64,000 nt of DNA from the NCBI RefSeq assembly GCF_001005085.2, contig NZ_LBMU02000001.1, positions 1-64,000 on the forward strand, given 5' to 3'. This stretch comes from Streptomyces humi. GTDB lineage: Bacteria; Actinomycetota; Actinomycetes; Streptomycetales; Streptomycetaceae. The notes beneath the pieces are model-generated. The model saw only the letters and a list, made by a program, of their open reading frames with translations. It was not told the DNA's origin and made no database searches. Every line of letters starts with the position of its first letter. The stretch's first letter is position 1. Positions 53,101-62,529 of the stretch are shown here, piece after piece. The position numbers were made by a program, and so were the translations under genes.

Positions 53101-54587
53101 TGGGCGGCCGCGACCACCACGGTGTTGTCCATGTAGCCGCCGGCCGAGACGGGCGCGTTGCCGGTCGCGTCGACGCCGGCCACGTCCGCGATCAGGTGCG
53201 ACAGCGCGACGGCCAGCCGCAGCGGGTCCACCTCGGCCTCGATGGGCGGCGCGTGCACGGCGAACTGCACCCGTCCGGGCCCGATCAGCTCCACCGCGCC
53301 GTCGACGCCGGCGGCGACGACGGCGTCCAGCATGACCTTCGTACGGGTGATGTCCTCGGTGCCCGCGTCCAGCCGCTGGTAGCCGAGCACGTTGTCGATG
53401 AGCTGGGTGATCCGCGAGTACCCGGCCGAAAGATGGTGAAGTACCTGGTTGGCCTCGGGCCACAGCTGCCCGGCGTCGTCGGCGGCGAGCGCGGCCAGTT
53501 CCCGGCGCAGTTCGTCGAGCGGCCCGCGCAGCGACTGCGCGAGCAGGGTCAGCAGCTGCTCGTGACGCCCGTGGAGGGCCTCGTAGCGGTCCTTCTCGCG
53601 CTCGCCGAGAGCCGCGTACCGGTCCTCGCCCGCCGCCAGTTCCTCGGCGTGCCGCTCGCGCAGTTCCTCCACCTCGGTGACGTGCTTCTGGCGCAGCGCG
53701 GTCAGGTCGGAGGCGTGTTCCTCGGAGAGCTTCTCCAGCTCCTCGGCGTGCGCCTGCTCCAGCGCCGTCTTCTCGTCGACGACGGTGTCGTACGGCCGCC
53801 GGTCGGTGAAGGTCATCACGGCGCCGACGAGCTGGTCGCCGTCGCGCACCGGCGCGGTCGTCAGGTCGACCGGCACCTTCTTGTCGCCCTTGGCCCACAG
53901 CACCTGTCCGCGCACCCGGTGCTTGCGTCCGGAGCGCAGGGTGTCGGCGAGCGGCGACTCGGCGTACGGGAACGGCGAGCCGTCGGCGCGCGAGTGCAGG
54001 ACGAGGTTGTGCAGTTCCTTGCCGCCGAGCTCACCGGCCCGGTACCCCAGTATCTGGGCGGCGGCCGGGTTCACGAGGACGATCCGCCCGTCCGTGTCCG
54101 TCCCCACGACGCCCTCGCTGGCGGCGCGCAGGATCATCTCGGTCTGCCGCTGCGAACGGGCCAGCTCGGCCTCGGTGTCGACGGTGCCGGTCAGGTCGCG
54201 TACGACGATCATCAGCAGCTCGTCGCCGCTGTAGCCGTAACCGTCGTACGCCTGCTGCCCGTTCTCCAGGTTGGCGCTGGTGACCTCGACCGGGAACTCC
54301 GTGCCGTCGGTCCGCCGGGCCACCATCCGGGTCGGCTTGGTCCGGCCGCGCGGGTCCATGTGGTCGGGGCGCCGCATCGACCCCGGGATGAGCCGGGAGT
54401 CGAACTCCGGAAGCAGGTCGAGCAGCCCGCGCCCCACCAGCGCCGTCCCCGGTGCCTCGAAGGCCTCCAGGGCGATGGTGTTCGCGTTGACGACGGTTCC
54501 GTTGGCGTTGACCAGCACCAACGCGTCCGGCAGCGCGTCCAGTATGGCTGCGAGGCGAGCAGCGCCTCGGGATGGCCTGCTGCTCAC
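50136..54587 (-). CDS. Giant PAS / pseudo-histidine-kinase / receiver-like protein with collagen-like linker
   Basis: 1483 residues. PAS 1 ~8-130, PAS 2 ~145-265, coiled coil ~270-350, then a DHp-like helix whose H-box reads SLRGPLDELRREL with no phospho-His, and a worn GHKL-like domain to ~545. Residues ~560-1280 are disordered Pro/Ala/Gly/Gln sequence, including GVPGVPGVPG collagen-like runs near 880-960. The end holds two receiver-like folds; the last has VVMDLM Asp but LAERS where Lys is expected. GTG at 54587 follows GGGAGGAAG. Probably a scaffold, not an active kinase. Confidence 0.88.
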   Translation of the reverse strand: MSSRPSRGAARLAAILDALPDALVLVNANGTVVNANTIALEAFEAPGTALVGRGLLDLLPEFDSRLIPGSMRRPDHMDPRGRTKPTRMVARRTDGTEFPVEVTSANLENGQQAYDGYGYSGDELLMIVVRDLTGTVDTEAELARSQRQTEMILRAASEGVVGTDTDGRIVLVNPAAAQILGYRAGELGGKELHNLVLHSRADGSPFPYAESPLADTLRSGRKHRVRGQVLWAKGDKKVPVDLTTAPVRDGDQLVGAVMTFTDRRPYDTVVDEKTALEQAHAEELEKLSEEHASDLTALRQKHVTEVEELRERHAEELAAGEDRYAALGEREKDRYEALHGRHEQLLTLLAQSLRGPLDELRRELAALAADDAGQLWPEANQVLHHLSAGYSRITQLIDNVLGYQRLDAGTEDITRTKVMLDAVVAAGVDGAVELIGPGRVQFAVHAPPIEAEVDPLRLAVALSHLIADVAGVDATGNAPVSAGGYMDNTVVVAAAQRGEVVRIEVRGPYAGGDPVHEPIVRGIVRAHGGVLQTHEVPGMSGSAFVLEVPIGGGAGAVPPPPGTEMAVLAPAPVPAPADEAGAGGRRRGRRSSVDAFLESDAPGEAGEGETPGMPTGRRRRRAAEAAEQESGPAAIESAEAESGGTGRRRGRPADGDAGDAGVAAEGAVVTAAEQGAGTAAAGTGLGGTVPPQGVPAPASGRRARQESDERQALPPALPSAAAGQAAGQAAGQVPGQTVGQTVGQADEEQPSGRRRRALAAAAERAAEQQAQQQAGPRPVFALPPAEADRTPEAAEAAGDEGRHDAVAHDQGEDHTPPQPHPTSAPTGRRRRAVGQPPEAAAPGAAGVPGAAGVPGVPGVPGVPGVPSGPGAAGTPGAGPGMPGAGPGMPGAGPGMMPVAPGVPGVPGAPGVPGMPGAPGVPGMPTVPAQAVAPGQPVPPGQQVPPGQQVLAGPGIPVQAGPAAQVVAPTGLPGVQAVPGQQVGRPVQAAQPGQPVPPALPGAAAVPAQGQGVAPVAPGQPIPAQPAPAQPAQPVAPAQPVPPAPVGEDSPAAAQPLPAEAAGPVAPVPQQWPGADDAPGAAPQPARAAQPLPAEAAATAAPVDPDSTQGRAFSVRTLGQGVPFSRQAAQVQQPTATPPPHQPGGNGRRRKLGTRPDPAGAEQAQPEQSARPHPSAEQPVTAQPLPQPSLAGQTRLVGATDGAGRSYAIGAPDVNAAEGPEPLDGPGGAVEVADPPRPQPMDDELPPEPLDNPRRLLVWPAPDVTTQQALSDRGYRPVIVNSRDEVDAQIAAFPAALFVDPLTGPITRTALQSLRQAAVAAEVPVMVTAGLGQATREAAYGADPAVLLKALAPRDSEQHPPRVLLIEEHAEIALALTSTLERRGMQVARAASDADAVTLAGQLRPNLVVMDLMQVHRRQAGIIDWLRANGQLNRTPLVVYTAAVDQADLPRLASGETVLFLAERSTSTEVQSRIVDLLARIGTN
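51990..52035. repeat. 9-bp tandem repeat encoding Gly-Val-Pro
   Basis: Five consecutive GGTACACCC units; with the looser GGC-AC/CG-CCC units at 51825-51960 it makes the collagen-like Gly-X-Pro tract. Length may vary between strains. Confidence 0.85.
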
Positions 54588-54826
54588 GAGACGCTTCCTC
54601 CCTGTTACCGCACCTTGCCGACCGCTCGGGCCATCTTGCCAACCGGCCCGCGACGTGTCACGCGAGGGAGTCTAAAGGCACCGGTTCCGGTCACGGCGCC
54701 GGATGAGAGGGAGGTCGCACGACGAAGTGACGGCGAACGTGTGACCGACGCGCCTCGCCTCCGCCGTACCTTCGCGAGACCTTTACGCGAGCGGGGTGTC
54801 CGCCGTGGGCCGGCTGTGCGGGCGGG

Positions 54827-55300
54827 TCAGGGCCCCAGGTCGGGCAGCAGCGGCACCATCCGGTCCCAGCGCCCGGTCTCGCAGCCGTTGCTGCGGTCGT
54901 ACGTCGCGTCGACCGGGCGGCCGGCCCAGGTGCCGGTGACACGGGCGGTGGCCGGGCCGCCGTGGAGCATGGTGCAGGCGGTGCCGGGCGCGACCGGGGC
55001 GAAGGCGTCCCGCCCCCACCGCGTGTTCCGGTCCAGCGCCCGGCATGCCCCGCTCACGTCCGGGTGACTGCCGGCGCCGGGGTGACAGGACAGCTCGTAG
55101 GTCCCGTCCCGCCCGTCCCCGGCGTGCGCCACGGTGACGGTGAGACGGTCCCCCGTCCCGCCCGTCCCGCCCGCGAAGGCCGAGGCGGAGGCGGAGGAGG
55201 AGGCCGAGGCGGCGGAGGCGGTCAGGAGGGGGAGGACGGCGACGGCGGCGACGGCGGCGACGGCGGTCCCGAAGGTGCCGCGCACGATGAGATGAGCCAT
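54827..55300 (-). CDS. SSI-family secreted serine protease inhibitor
   Basis: 157 residues. Signal peptide (~1-35), short Ser/Ala/Gly linker, then the Streptomyces subtilisin inhibitor domain: LTVTVAHAG, four Cys in two pairs (LSCHPGAGSHPDVSGAC; GTACTMLHGG...SNGCET), and VTGTWAGRPV. By alignment to the known SSI site (Cys-Pro-Met), the P1 residue is Met in CTML, favouring subtilisin-like targets. ATG at 55300; upstream in-frame starts lack a signal peptide. Confidence 0.9.
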   Translation of the reverse strand: MAHLIVRGTFGTAVAAVAAVAVLPLLTASAASASSSASASAFAGGTGGTGDRLTVTVAHAGDGRDGTYELSCHPGAGSHPDVSGACRALDRNTRWGRDAFAPVAPGTACTMLHGGPATARVTGTWAGRPVDATYDRSNGCETGRWDRMVPLLPDLGP

Positions 55301-55467
55301 GCCCTGCCCAACGCGCCGCCCGCCCGGACGTTGCGCGGCGCCCCGCCGACGGAAGGGCTTTGCCCTGCGCACCCGCTGCCTAGTACCGTGGGAGCCGATT
55401 GGTGACAGCACGCTCGACTGTGTCATCATCTGCACGCACCACTCGCGCTCACGCGGGCGGCTGTGCT

Positions 55468-55561
55468 GGAGGCGTCGCCTAGTCCGGTCTATGGCGCCGC
55501 ACTGCTAATGCGGTTTGGGCCTTAAAGCCCATCGAGGGTTCAAATCCCTCCGCCTCCGCCA
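55468..55561 (+). tRNA. tRNA-Ser (anticodon GCU), CCA encoded
   Basis: GGAGGCG (55468-55474) pairs with CGCCTCC (55551-55557), discriminator G, encoded CCA. Anticodon loop CTGCTAA (GCT), long variable arm (TTTGGGCCTTAAAGCCC), T loop GTTCAAATC. Differs widely from the 9410 copy. Confidence 0.95.
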
Positions 55562-55568
55562 TCTGATC

Positions 55569-55603
55569 ATCGAAGCCCCGGTCCCGCGGACCGGGGCTTC
55601 GAT
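55569..55603. terminator. Terminator after tRNA-Ser
   Basis: ATCGAAGCCCCGGTCC, CGC loop, GGACCGGGGCTTCGAT: perfect 16-bp stem. Confidence 0.9.
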
Positions 55604-55760
55604 GCGTCTGGGCCCGAAACCCTCGTTGACCATGTTTCCGCAGGCCACAAGGGGTACGCCTAACGGATTTCACATGGCGGCGGCAGTCATGTAATGTTCT
55701 TCCTGTCGCCGCGAGCGGGCCGGAAGGGCCGGGAGCCAAGACAGGAAAACAGCAGAACAA

Positions 55761-55833
55761 GCACTCGTAGCTTAACGGATAGAGCATCTGACTACGGATC
55801 AGAAGGTTGCAGGTTCGAATCCTGCCGAGTGCA
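55761..55833 (+). tRNA. tRNA-Arg (anticodon ACG)
   Basis: GCACTCG (55761-55767) pairs with CGAGTGC (55826-55832), discriminator A; anticodon loop CTACGGA (ACG, read as ICG after editing); T loop GTTCGAATC. 73 nt, no CCA. Confidence 0.96.
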
Positions 55834-55842
55834 CACAGATGG

Positions 55843-55869
55843 AAGGCCCCGGAGAGATCCGGGGCCTTT
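55843..55869. terminator. Terminator after tRNA-Arg
   Basis: AAGGCCCCGGA, GAGA loop, TCCGGGGCCTTT. A GTTGTCGTC simple repeat (55871-55905) follows directly. Confidence 0.9.
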
Positions 55870-55929
55870 CGCGTTGTCGTCGTTGTCGTCGTTGTCTTCG
55901 CGTTGTCGTTCGCGTCGTCAGGGGGTGGG

Positions 55930-56202
55930 TCAGGTCGTCGGTTGCGGACCCCACTCGTCGGGGCCCGTGCCGCGCCAGTCGATCCACGGGGCCTGAGCCA
56001 CCTCCGCGGGGTCGATCTCCAGGCCGGCGCGGCGCAGAAACTCCGCCACGTCGGTCGTGTTGTGGGCCAGGCCGAGGATCTCGCCGTCCACGCGGACGCG
56101 GCGGCCACCGGTGGGGGACGGCGGGTGGATGATCACGCGAATCGGTCCGGACATGTCTTCAGGATCGTCCGGGGTGTACGGTCCCGCATTCCAGTGCGTC
56201 AT
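55930..56202 (-). CDS. Small conserved hypothetical protein
   Basis: 90 residues: THWNAGPYTPDDPEDMSGPI, RVIIHPPSPTGGRRVRVDGE, LGLAHNTTDVAEFLRRAG. Beta-rich start, one helix, Trp/Pro-rich end. No family recognised. ATG overlaps the upstream stop (ATGA), so the two small genes form a unit. Confidence 0.72.
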   Translation of the reverse strand: MTHWNAGPYTPDDPEDMSGPIRVIIHPPSPTGGRRVRVDGEILGLAHNTTDVAEFLRRAGLEIDPAEVAQAPWIDWRGTGPDEWGPQPTT

Positions 56203-56432
56203 GGGCGCGGCCGCTCGCAGGTGTCCCCGTGCGCGGGGGACAGGTCGCGCAGTTCCCGCCAGGCCGCGGGGGCCGGGCGGCGCTGCTGCCAGTAGGGGTG
56301 GAAGAAGACCTCGACCGACAGCCGGTGCAGGCGTCGGCGCAGCTCGGTACGGCCGGGGCGCGCGGCCAGCCGACGGTAGACGGCACTCCACTCCCGCTGT
56401 GCCCGGGTGAGGTCGTCGGGGAACGTCCGCAT
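56199..56432 (-). CDS. Small basic hypothetical protein
   Basis: 77 residues, Arg-rich and helical: RTFPDDLTRAQREWSAVYRR, LRRRLHRLSVEVFFHPYWQQRR. Function unknown. ATG at 56432 preferred to the in-frame TTG at 56444. First gene of the pair with 55930-56202. Confidence 0.68.
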   Translation of the reverse strand: MRTFPDDLTRAQREWSAVYRRLAARPGRTELRRRLHRLSVEVFFHPYWQQRRPAPAAWRELRDLSPAHGDTCERPRP

Positions 56433-56521
56433 GACCGGATTCAATCACGTGTTCGATTTTTGGGGCCAGTCGAGCCGGAGCCGGCGGTACGAGCGGTTCG
56501 TGTCCCTGGCCGGCGATCGAG

Positions 56522-57505
56522 TCAGCGGCGGACCCGCAGCACGGCCTTCCCCTTGTTGGCGCCCGATTCCAGCAGGCGCTGGGCCTGTGCCGCGTCGGTC
56601 AGGTCGTACTCGGCGGTGATGTCGATCCGTACGGCCCCCGACGCGGCCTCGCCCAGTGCGGCGAGGGCGTGCCGGCGGAGTGCCTCGGGGTCCCGGCGGC
56701 CGAGGTCGCCGATGTTGTAGCCGGTCAGGGTGCGGTTGTTCTTCCACAGGGAGAGGACCGGGAGGGCGAGGTCGGGGTGCCGGGCCGCCTCGCCGTAGAC
56801 CGCGACCCGGCCGAACGGGGCCAGGATGTCCAGGCTCGCCGACCGGGTGGGGCCGCCGACCGGGTCCAGGACGAGGTCGACGCCCCGGCCGGACGTCGCC
56901 TCGCGCACCGCCTCCGGGAAGCCGTCCCGCAGCAGGACGTCGTCGTATCCGAAGCGCCTCGCGTACTCCGCCTTCTCCCGTGTGCTGACGGTCCCGTAGA
57001 CCGTCGCCGCCCCCAGCGTCCGGGCGAGCTGTGCCGCCGCCGAGCCGACCCCGCCCGCCGCCGCGTGGATCAGCACGGTGTCGCCGGAGGCGATCCGGCC
57101 CGCGCCCGCCAGGACCCCGTACGCCGTGGTCAGTACGAGGGTCGCGGCACCGGCGGTGCGGAGGTCGAGGCCCAGCCCGGCCAGCGGGAAGACGAACGGC
57201 GCGGGCGCCACCGCGTACTCCGCGTAGCCGCCGCCGTCCGGGAGATACGCGGCGACCTCGTCGCCGGGCCGCAGGCCGGTCACGTCCGCACCCGCCGCGG
57301 CCACGGTGCCGGACACCTCCAGACCCGTGACCGTCTCACCCTCGGGAGCGCCGAAGTCGCCCAGGCGGTGCTGCACTTCGCCGTAGTTGACGCCCGCGTA
57401 CGACACCTGGATCAACACCTCGCCGGGACCGGGTTCCGGGTCGGGCAGCTCCACGGGGCGCAGTACGTCCGGTCCGCCGATCTCCTTGAACGCCACAGCC
57501 CGCAT
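56522..57505 (-). CDS. Quinone oxidoreductase-type medium-chain dehydrogenase
   Basis: 327 residues, MDR family without zinc ligands: VSYAGVNYGEVQHRLG, the NADPH-binding IHAAAGGVGSAAAQLAR and DLVLDPVGGPT. Resembles QOR enzymes reducing quinones or enals with NADPH. Shares the strand with the MarR gene upstream (76-bp gap) and may be its target. Confidence 0.93.
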   Translation of the reverse strand: MRAVAFKEIGGPDVLRPVELPDPEPGPGEVLIQVSYAGVNYGEVQHRLGDFGAPEGETVTGLEVSGTVAAAGADVTGLRPGDEVAAYLPDGGGYAEYAVAPAPFVFPLAGLGLDLRTAGAATLVLTTAYGVLAGAGRIASGDTVLIHAAAGGVGSAAAQLARTLGAATVYGTVSTREKAEYARRFGYDDVLLRDGFPEAVREATSGRGVDLVLDPVGGPTRSASLDILAPFGRVAVYGEAARHPDLALPVLSLWKNNRTLTGYNIGDLGRRDPEALRRHALAALGEAASGAVRIDITAEYDLTDAAQAQRLLESGANKGKAVLRVRR

Positions 57506-57581
57506 GTGTCCCCCTGGTCGCCGTTGGTCGCTACGACGGCCGGAACCCGCGTCCGGGGCGCCCTATTCCCGGGACGGCTCG

Positions 57582-58073
57582 TCAGCAGGGGTCCGCCGAG
57601 TCGTTCCGGTTCAGCTTCTCCAGGTAGTCGTGGGCCAGTGCCGTCGCGCGGGTGAACCAGTCGGTGAGGACGGCCAGTTCGTCGGGGGTGTAGTCGGCGA
57701 ACAGTTCCGTGAGGCGTTCGTAGTGGCCGGCGTACACCGCGGCGACGCGCGTGACGGCGTCCGGGAGCGCGGCGACACGGACCCGGCGGCGGTCCTTCGG
57801 GTCGGGACGGCGGGTGACGTAGCCCGCGCGCTCCAAGCGGTTGAGGATGCCCGTCACCGCGCCCGTGGTCACGTGGGCGCGGGCCGCCAGGTCGCCCGCC
57901 GTCAGCAGTTCGTCGCCCGCCTCCAGGACGAAGCCGAAGCAGGTGAGGTCCGTGACGTTCAGTCCCAGCCGCCGGGCCAGTTCCTGCTGGCCGATCACAT
58001 GGGCCGCGATGAGGTGGTCCATGGCGGACAGCGCCCGGGCCGGGTCGGCGTGCGGTCGAGGTCTGCCGTGCAT
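57582..58073 (-). CDS. MarR-family transcriptional regulator
   Basis: 163 residues with a winged helix: LLTAGDLAARAHVTTGAVTGILNRLERAGYVTRRPDPKDRRRVRV is represented by its key parts, the recognition helix TTGAVTGILNRLE and wing DPKDRRRV. Begins with a short basic head. ATG at 58073. No Cys suited to redox sensing is apparent apart from CFGF and the final Cys. Confidence 0.93.
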   Translation of the reverse strand: MHGRPRPHADPARALSAMDHLIAAHVIGQQELARRLGLNVTDLTCFGFVLEAGDELLTAGDLAARAHVTTGAVTGILNRLERAGYVTRRPDPKDRRRVRVAALPDAVTRVAAVYAGHYERLTELFADYTPDELAVLTDWFTRATALAHDYLEKLNRNDSADPC

Positions 58074-58112
58074 GGTGGTTCCCGACTCCTCGTCGAAGAC
58101 TTTCCGAATTCC

Positions 58113-58157
58113 CTTAGCGCGTGAGAGATGCAGGGAGTAAATTTCTTATGTCGTGAG
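58113..58157. promoter_or_regulatory. Repeated motif in the MarR divergent promoter
   Basis: CTTAGCGCGTGAG (58113-58125) and CTTATGTCGTGAG (58145-58157) are direct repeats 32 bp apart (three helical turns), each an imperfect CTTA-N5-TGAG inverted repeat. Likely MarR operators. Confidence 0.45.
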
Positions 58158-58241
58158 GGATCCGATTCTAGTCTCCCTCGCGTCCGGCGGTCGGTACGTC
58201 TCCGTCGCCGATGAGGCTGCCTACGAGAGGGAGTCGGGTCC

Positions 58242-58613
58242 GTGAGTCTGCACGACGAAGGCCATACGGTCGCGGGGTGGACCGGCACCGCGATCGCGAC
58301 CGCCGGCAGCGGTCTGCTGGGGTGGGGTGTGTGCGCCGTCTCGGTCCCCGCGCTGGTCGCGGGGCTCGCGGTGTGTGCCGTGAGCGTCCTGGTCACCTGG
58401 TATCTGCATCTCGCCGGCTGGGGCAAGCCGCCGGGGCCGCGGCCCCGGTCGCAGTGGCCCCTCGGGGTACGGGACGCCGGCGCCCGCGACGGCCACCCCG
58501 CCTGCGTGTCCTGCCGCCTGGCCGGGCGCGCCCGCCGCCCGGCCCCCCGCCCCACCACCGACACGCCCCTCACGGGAGACCCGCGACCGGCGATCGCGGA
58601 AACCGGCGGCTGA
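58242..58613 (+). CDS. Small two-helix membrane protein
   Basis: 123 residues with two adjacent membrane helices (residues ~12-30 and 35-55), then a basic, Pro-rich cytoplasmic tail with a CVSC pair (HPACVSCRLAGRARR). Function unknown. GTG at 58242 after GGGAG. The 3' end of the gene is already part of the 20-bp repeat array. Confidence 0.8.
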   Translation: MSLHDEGHTVAGWTGTAIATAGSGLLGWGVCAVSVPALVAGLAVCAVSVLVTWYLHLAGWGKPPGPRPRSQWPLGVRDAGARDGHPACVSCRLAGRARRPAPRPTTDTPLTGDPRPAIAETGG

Positions 58614-58891
58614 CCCGAGAAGCCGTCGACTGACCGGAGAAGCCGTCGGCCGACCGCGGAAACCGTCGGCCGACCGCGGAAACCGTCGGCCGACCGCGGA
58701 AGCCGGCGGCTGACCGCGGAAACCGGCTGCCGACCGCGGAAACCGTCGGTTGACCGCGGAAACCGGCGGCTGACCGGAGAAGCCGGCTGCCGACCGTGGA
58801 AACCGGCGGCTGACCGAGCAGGCCGACAGCTCACCGGGAAGCCCGGCAGTGGTTCAGGTATGCCGGCGACTGGTCGGGCAGGCCGGGGAGA
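58592..58891. repeat. 20-bp minisatellite
   Basis: About 12 good and 3 weaker copies of GACCGCGGAAACCGTCGGCC, in exact 20-bp register from 58592. The period is not a multiple of three, so it is non-coding beyond the first copy, which codes the end of the membrane protein. With the following ~115 bp it fills the gene-free stretch 58614-59008. Confidence 0.9.
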
Positions 58892-59008
58892 AGTCGCCAA
58901 CCAGCCACCCCCGGTCGCCCAAAGCGGCCCTTCGATCGACGCGGGCGGCCTCCCGGTCGGCGAGCGGCGGCTCCTCGTTGTCAGTGGGGGCCTCTACGCT
59001 CGCGAGTG

Positions 59009-59881
59009 ATGGGACAGGTCTGGAAGTGCTCGGGGCTGCGGTGGTCGGGGGGTGGGCCCGTGCTGGTGTGGAGCGGTGGGCGGCGCAGTCCGCTCGGCCG
59101 GGGGAGACACGTGGCCTTCAAGGCCGTCGAGGGGGGTGCCCGGGAGTGCGTGGGCGCGCGCGGGAACCCCTGTCCGGTCCGGGCGGCCGTGTCGGCGCGG
59201 AGCACCGGCGCGCGGTGCGAGGAGTGTGCGCGGCTGGACCGGGCGCACTCCGTCGCCGCCGACACCGTCGCCGACGACCCCCGGCCGTACCACGTGTACC
59301 TCGCCTGGTTCGGGCCCGGGATGACCAAGGTCGGGATCACGGCGGTCGAGCGCGGACCGGCGCGGCTGCTGGAGCAGGGGGCGGTCTGCTTCAGCTGGCT
59401 GGGTGCCGGGCCGTTGATGGCCGCGCGGCGGGCCGAGGAACTGCTCCGCGCGGCCCTGAAGGTGCCCGACCGGATCCCGTACCGCGACAAGCGCGTCGTA
59501 CGGTCCGCGTTGCCGGGCGGCGACGCGGAGCGGGCAGCGGAGATCGAGTCGCTGCACGCCCGTGCCCTCGCGCTGGGCGGCTGGCCGGAGGCGCTCGTCC
59601 CCGAGCCGTGCCAAGTCGTCGATCACGTCCGGGTGTTCGGGCTGGCCGGGGTCCCCGCCGCCGTCGGCGAGGTGGCCGGTCTCGTGCCCGGCGCCCGGGT
59701 CGGCGGTGAACTCGTCGCGGCCGCCGGGCCGGATCTGCATCTCGCCACCCCGAGCGGGGTGCTCGTCCTCGACACGCGCTTGCTGCCCGGCTGGGAGCTG
59801 ACCGCCGCCGGGGACGCGGACGGCCCCGGACCGGCCTTGTCCGTGCGGGAGTTCGCGGTGCCCCAGGACGGGCTTTTCTGA
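59009..59881 (+). CDS. DUF2797 family protein
   Basis: 290 residues. Cys pairs in ARECVGARGNPCPV and GARCEECAR suggest zinc binding; the centre PYHVYLAWFGPGMTKVGIT with later ARRAEELLRAALKVPDRIPYRDK resembles a GIY-YIG-like fold. DUF2797 function is unknown. ATG at 59009 directly follows an in-frame GTG. Monocistronic. Confidence 0.85.
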   Translation: MGQVWKCSGLRWSGGGPVLVWSGGRRSPLGRGRHVAFKAVEGGARECVGARGNPCPVRAAVSARSTGARCEECARLDRAHSVAADTVADDPRPYHVYLAWFGPGMTKVGITAVERGPARLLEQGAVCFSWLGAGPLMAARRAEELLRAALKVPDRIPYRDKRVVRSALPGGDAERAAEIESLHARALALGGWPEALVPEPCQVVDHVRVFGLAGVPAAVGEVAGLVPGARVGGELVAAAGPDLHLATPSGVLVLDTRLLPGWELTAAGDADGPGPALSVREFAVPQDGLF

Positions 59882-60119
59882 GGTGCCGCGCAACGCCCCG
59901 CCCGGTACCCTCTCATCAGGGGTTCATCGGCGCTTCATCCGAGGCCCGCGGTGCACGGCGGACGTACACGATCCGCACAGCCCGCGGCGATCATGCTCAT
60001 GACTTCGTGCGCACGTGATGTGATTCCCAGGCGTTCCCTGAGAGGTGCCTGTGTGTTTCTTAGGGAAATCACAGATTAGTGAAAGCGTGTTCTCAGAGGA
60101 CCCCGACAAGGTGTCCACC

Positions 60120-60856
60120 ATGACCACGACCTCGCCCCAGGGGCGCACCGAACTGCTGAGGCCGGACGGGAGCCCCGTCCGAGTGCTTGTGGTGGACGAC
60201 GAGCTGTCGATCACCGAACTCCTTTCCATGGCCCTCCGTTACGAGGGCTGGCAGATCAGGAGTGCGGGCGACGGCCAGGGCGCCATCCAGACCGCCCGGG
60301 AGTTCCGGCCCGACGCCGTCGTCCTCGACATGATGCTGCCCGACATGGACGGCCTCACGGTCCTCGGACGCCTGCGGCGTGAACTGCCCGACGTGCCGGT
60401 CCTGTTCCTCACCGCCAAGGACGCGGTCGAGGACCGGATCGCCGGTCTCACCGCCGGCGGCGACGACTACGTCACCAAGCCCTTCAGCCTCGAAGAGGTC
60501 GTGGCCCGGCTGCGCGGGCTGATCCGGCGTTCCGGCGCCGCCGACCGGCGTTCCGACTCCGTGCTCGTGGTCGGCGACCTCACCCTGGACGAGGACAGCC
60601 ACGAGGTCTCGCGGGCCGGGGAGGGCATCCACCTCACGGCCACCGAGTTCGAACTGCTCCGCTTCCTCATGCGCAACCCACGGCGCGTCCTCAGCAAGGC
60701 CCAGATCCTGGACCGGGTGTGGTCGTACGACTTCGGCGGCCAGGCCAACGTGGTCGAGCTGTACATCTCGTACCTGCGCCGGAAGATAGACGCGGGCCGC
60801 GAGCCCATGATCCACACCCGGCGCGGTGCCGGTTACCTGATCAAGCCCGCCGCGTC

Positions 60857-60860
<4 letters not shown>
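60120..60860 (+). CDS. OmpR-family response regulator
   Basis: 246 residues. Receiver ~20-135 with acidic pair VVDDE, phospho-Asp in AVVLDMMLPDMDG, Thr in LFLTAK and Lys in YVTKPF; winged helix ~150-244 (VSRAGEGIHLTATEFELLRFL, VVELYISYLRRKID, IHTRRGAGYLIK). GTG at 60111 (10 nt after AGAGGA) is an alternative start. Coupled to its kinase by ATGA. Confidence 0.94.
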
Positions 60861-62515
<1,655 letters not shown>

Positions 62516-62529
62516 CCAGAGTCGTTCCC

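Noticed and set aside
50343..55067. A 1574-codon open frame on the plus strand opposite the giant PAS protein
   Set aside because: It is the high-GC antisense shadow of the real gene: no start context, Arg/His-rich low-complexity sequence, and it also runs across the SSI inhibitor gene on the other strand.
58592..58891. Possible CRISPR array
   Set aside because: The 20-bp units are contiguous with no unique spacers, and no cas genes are present in the window.
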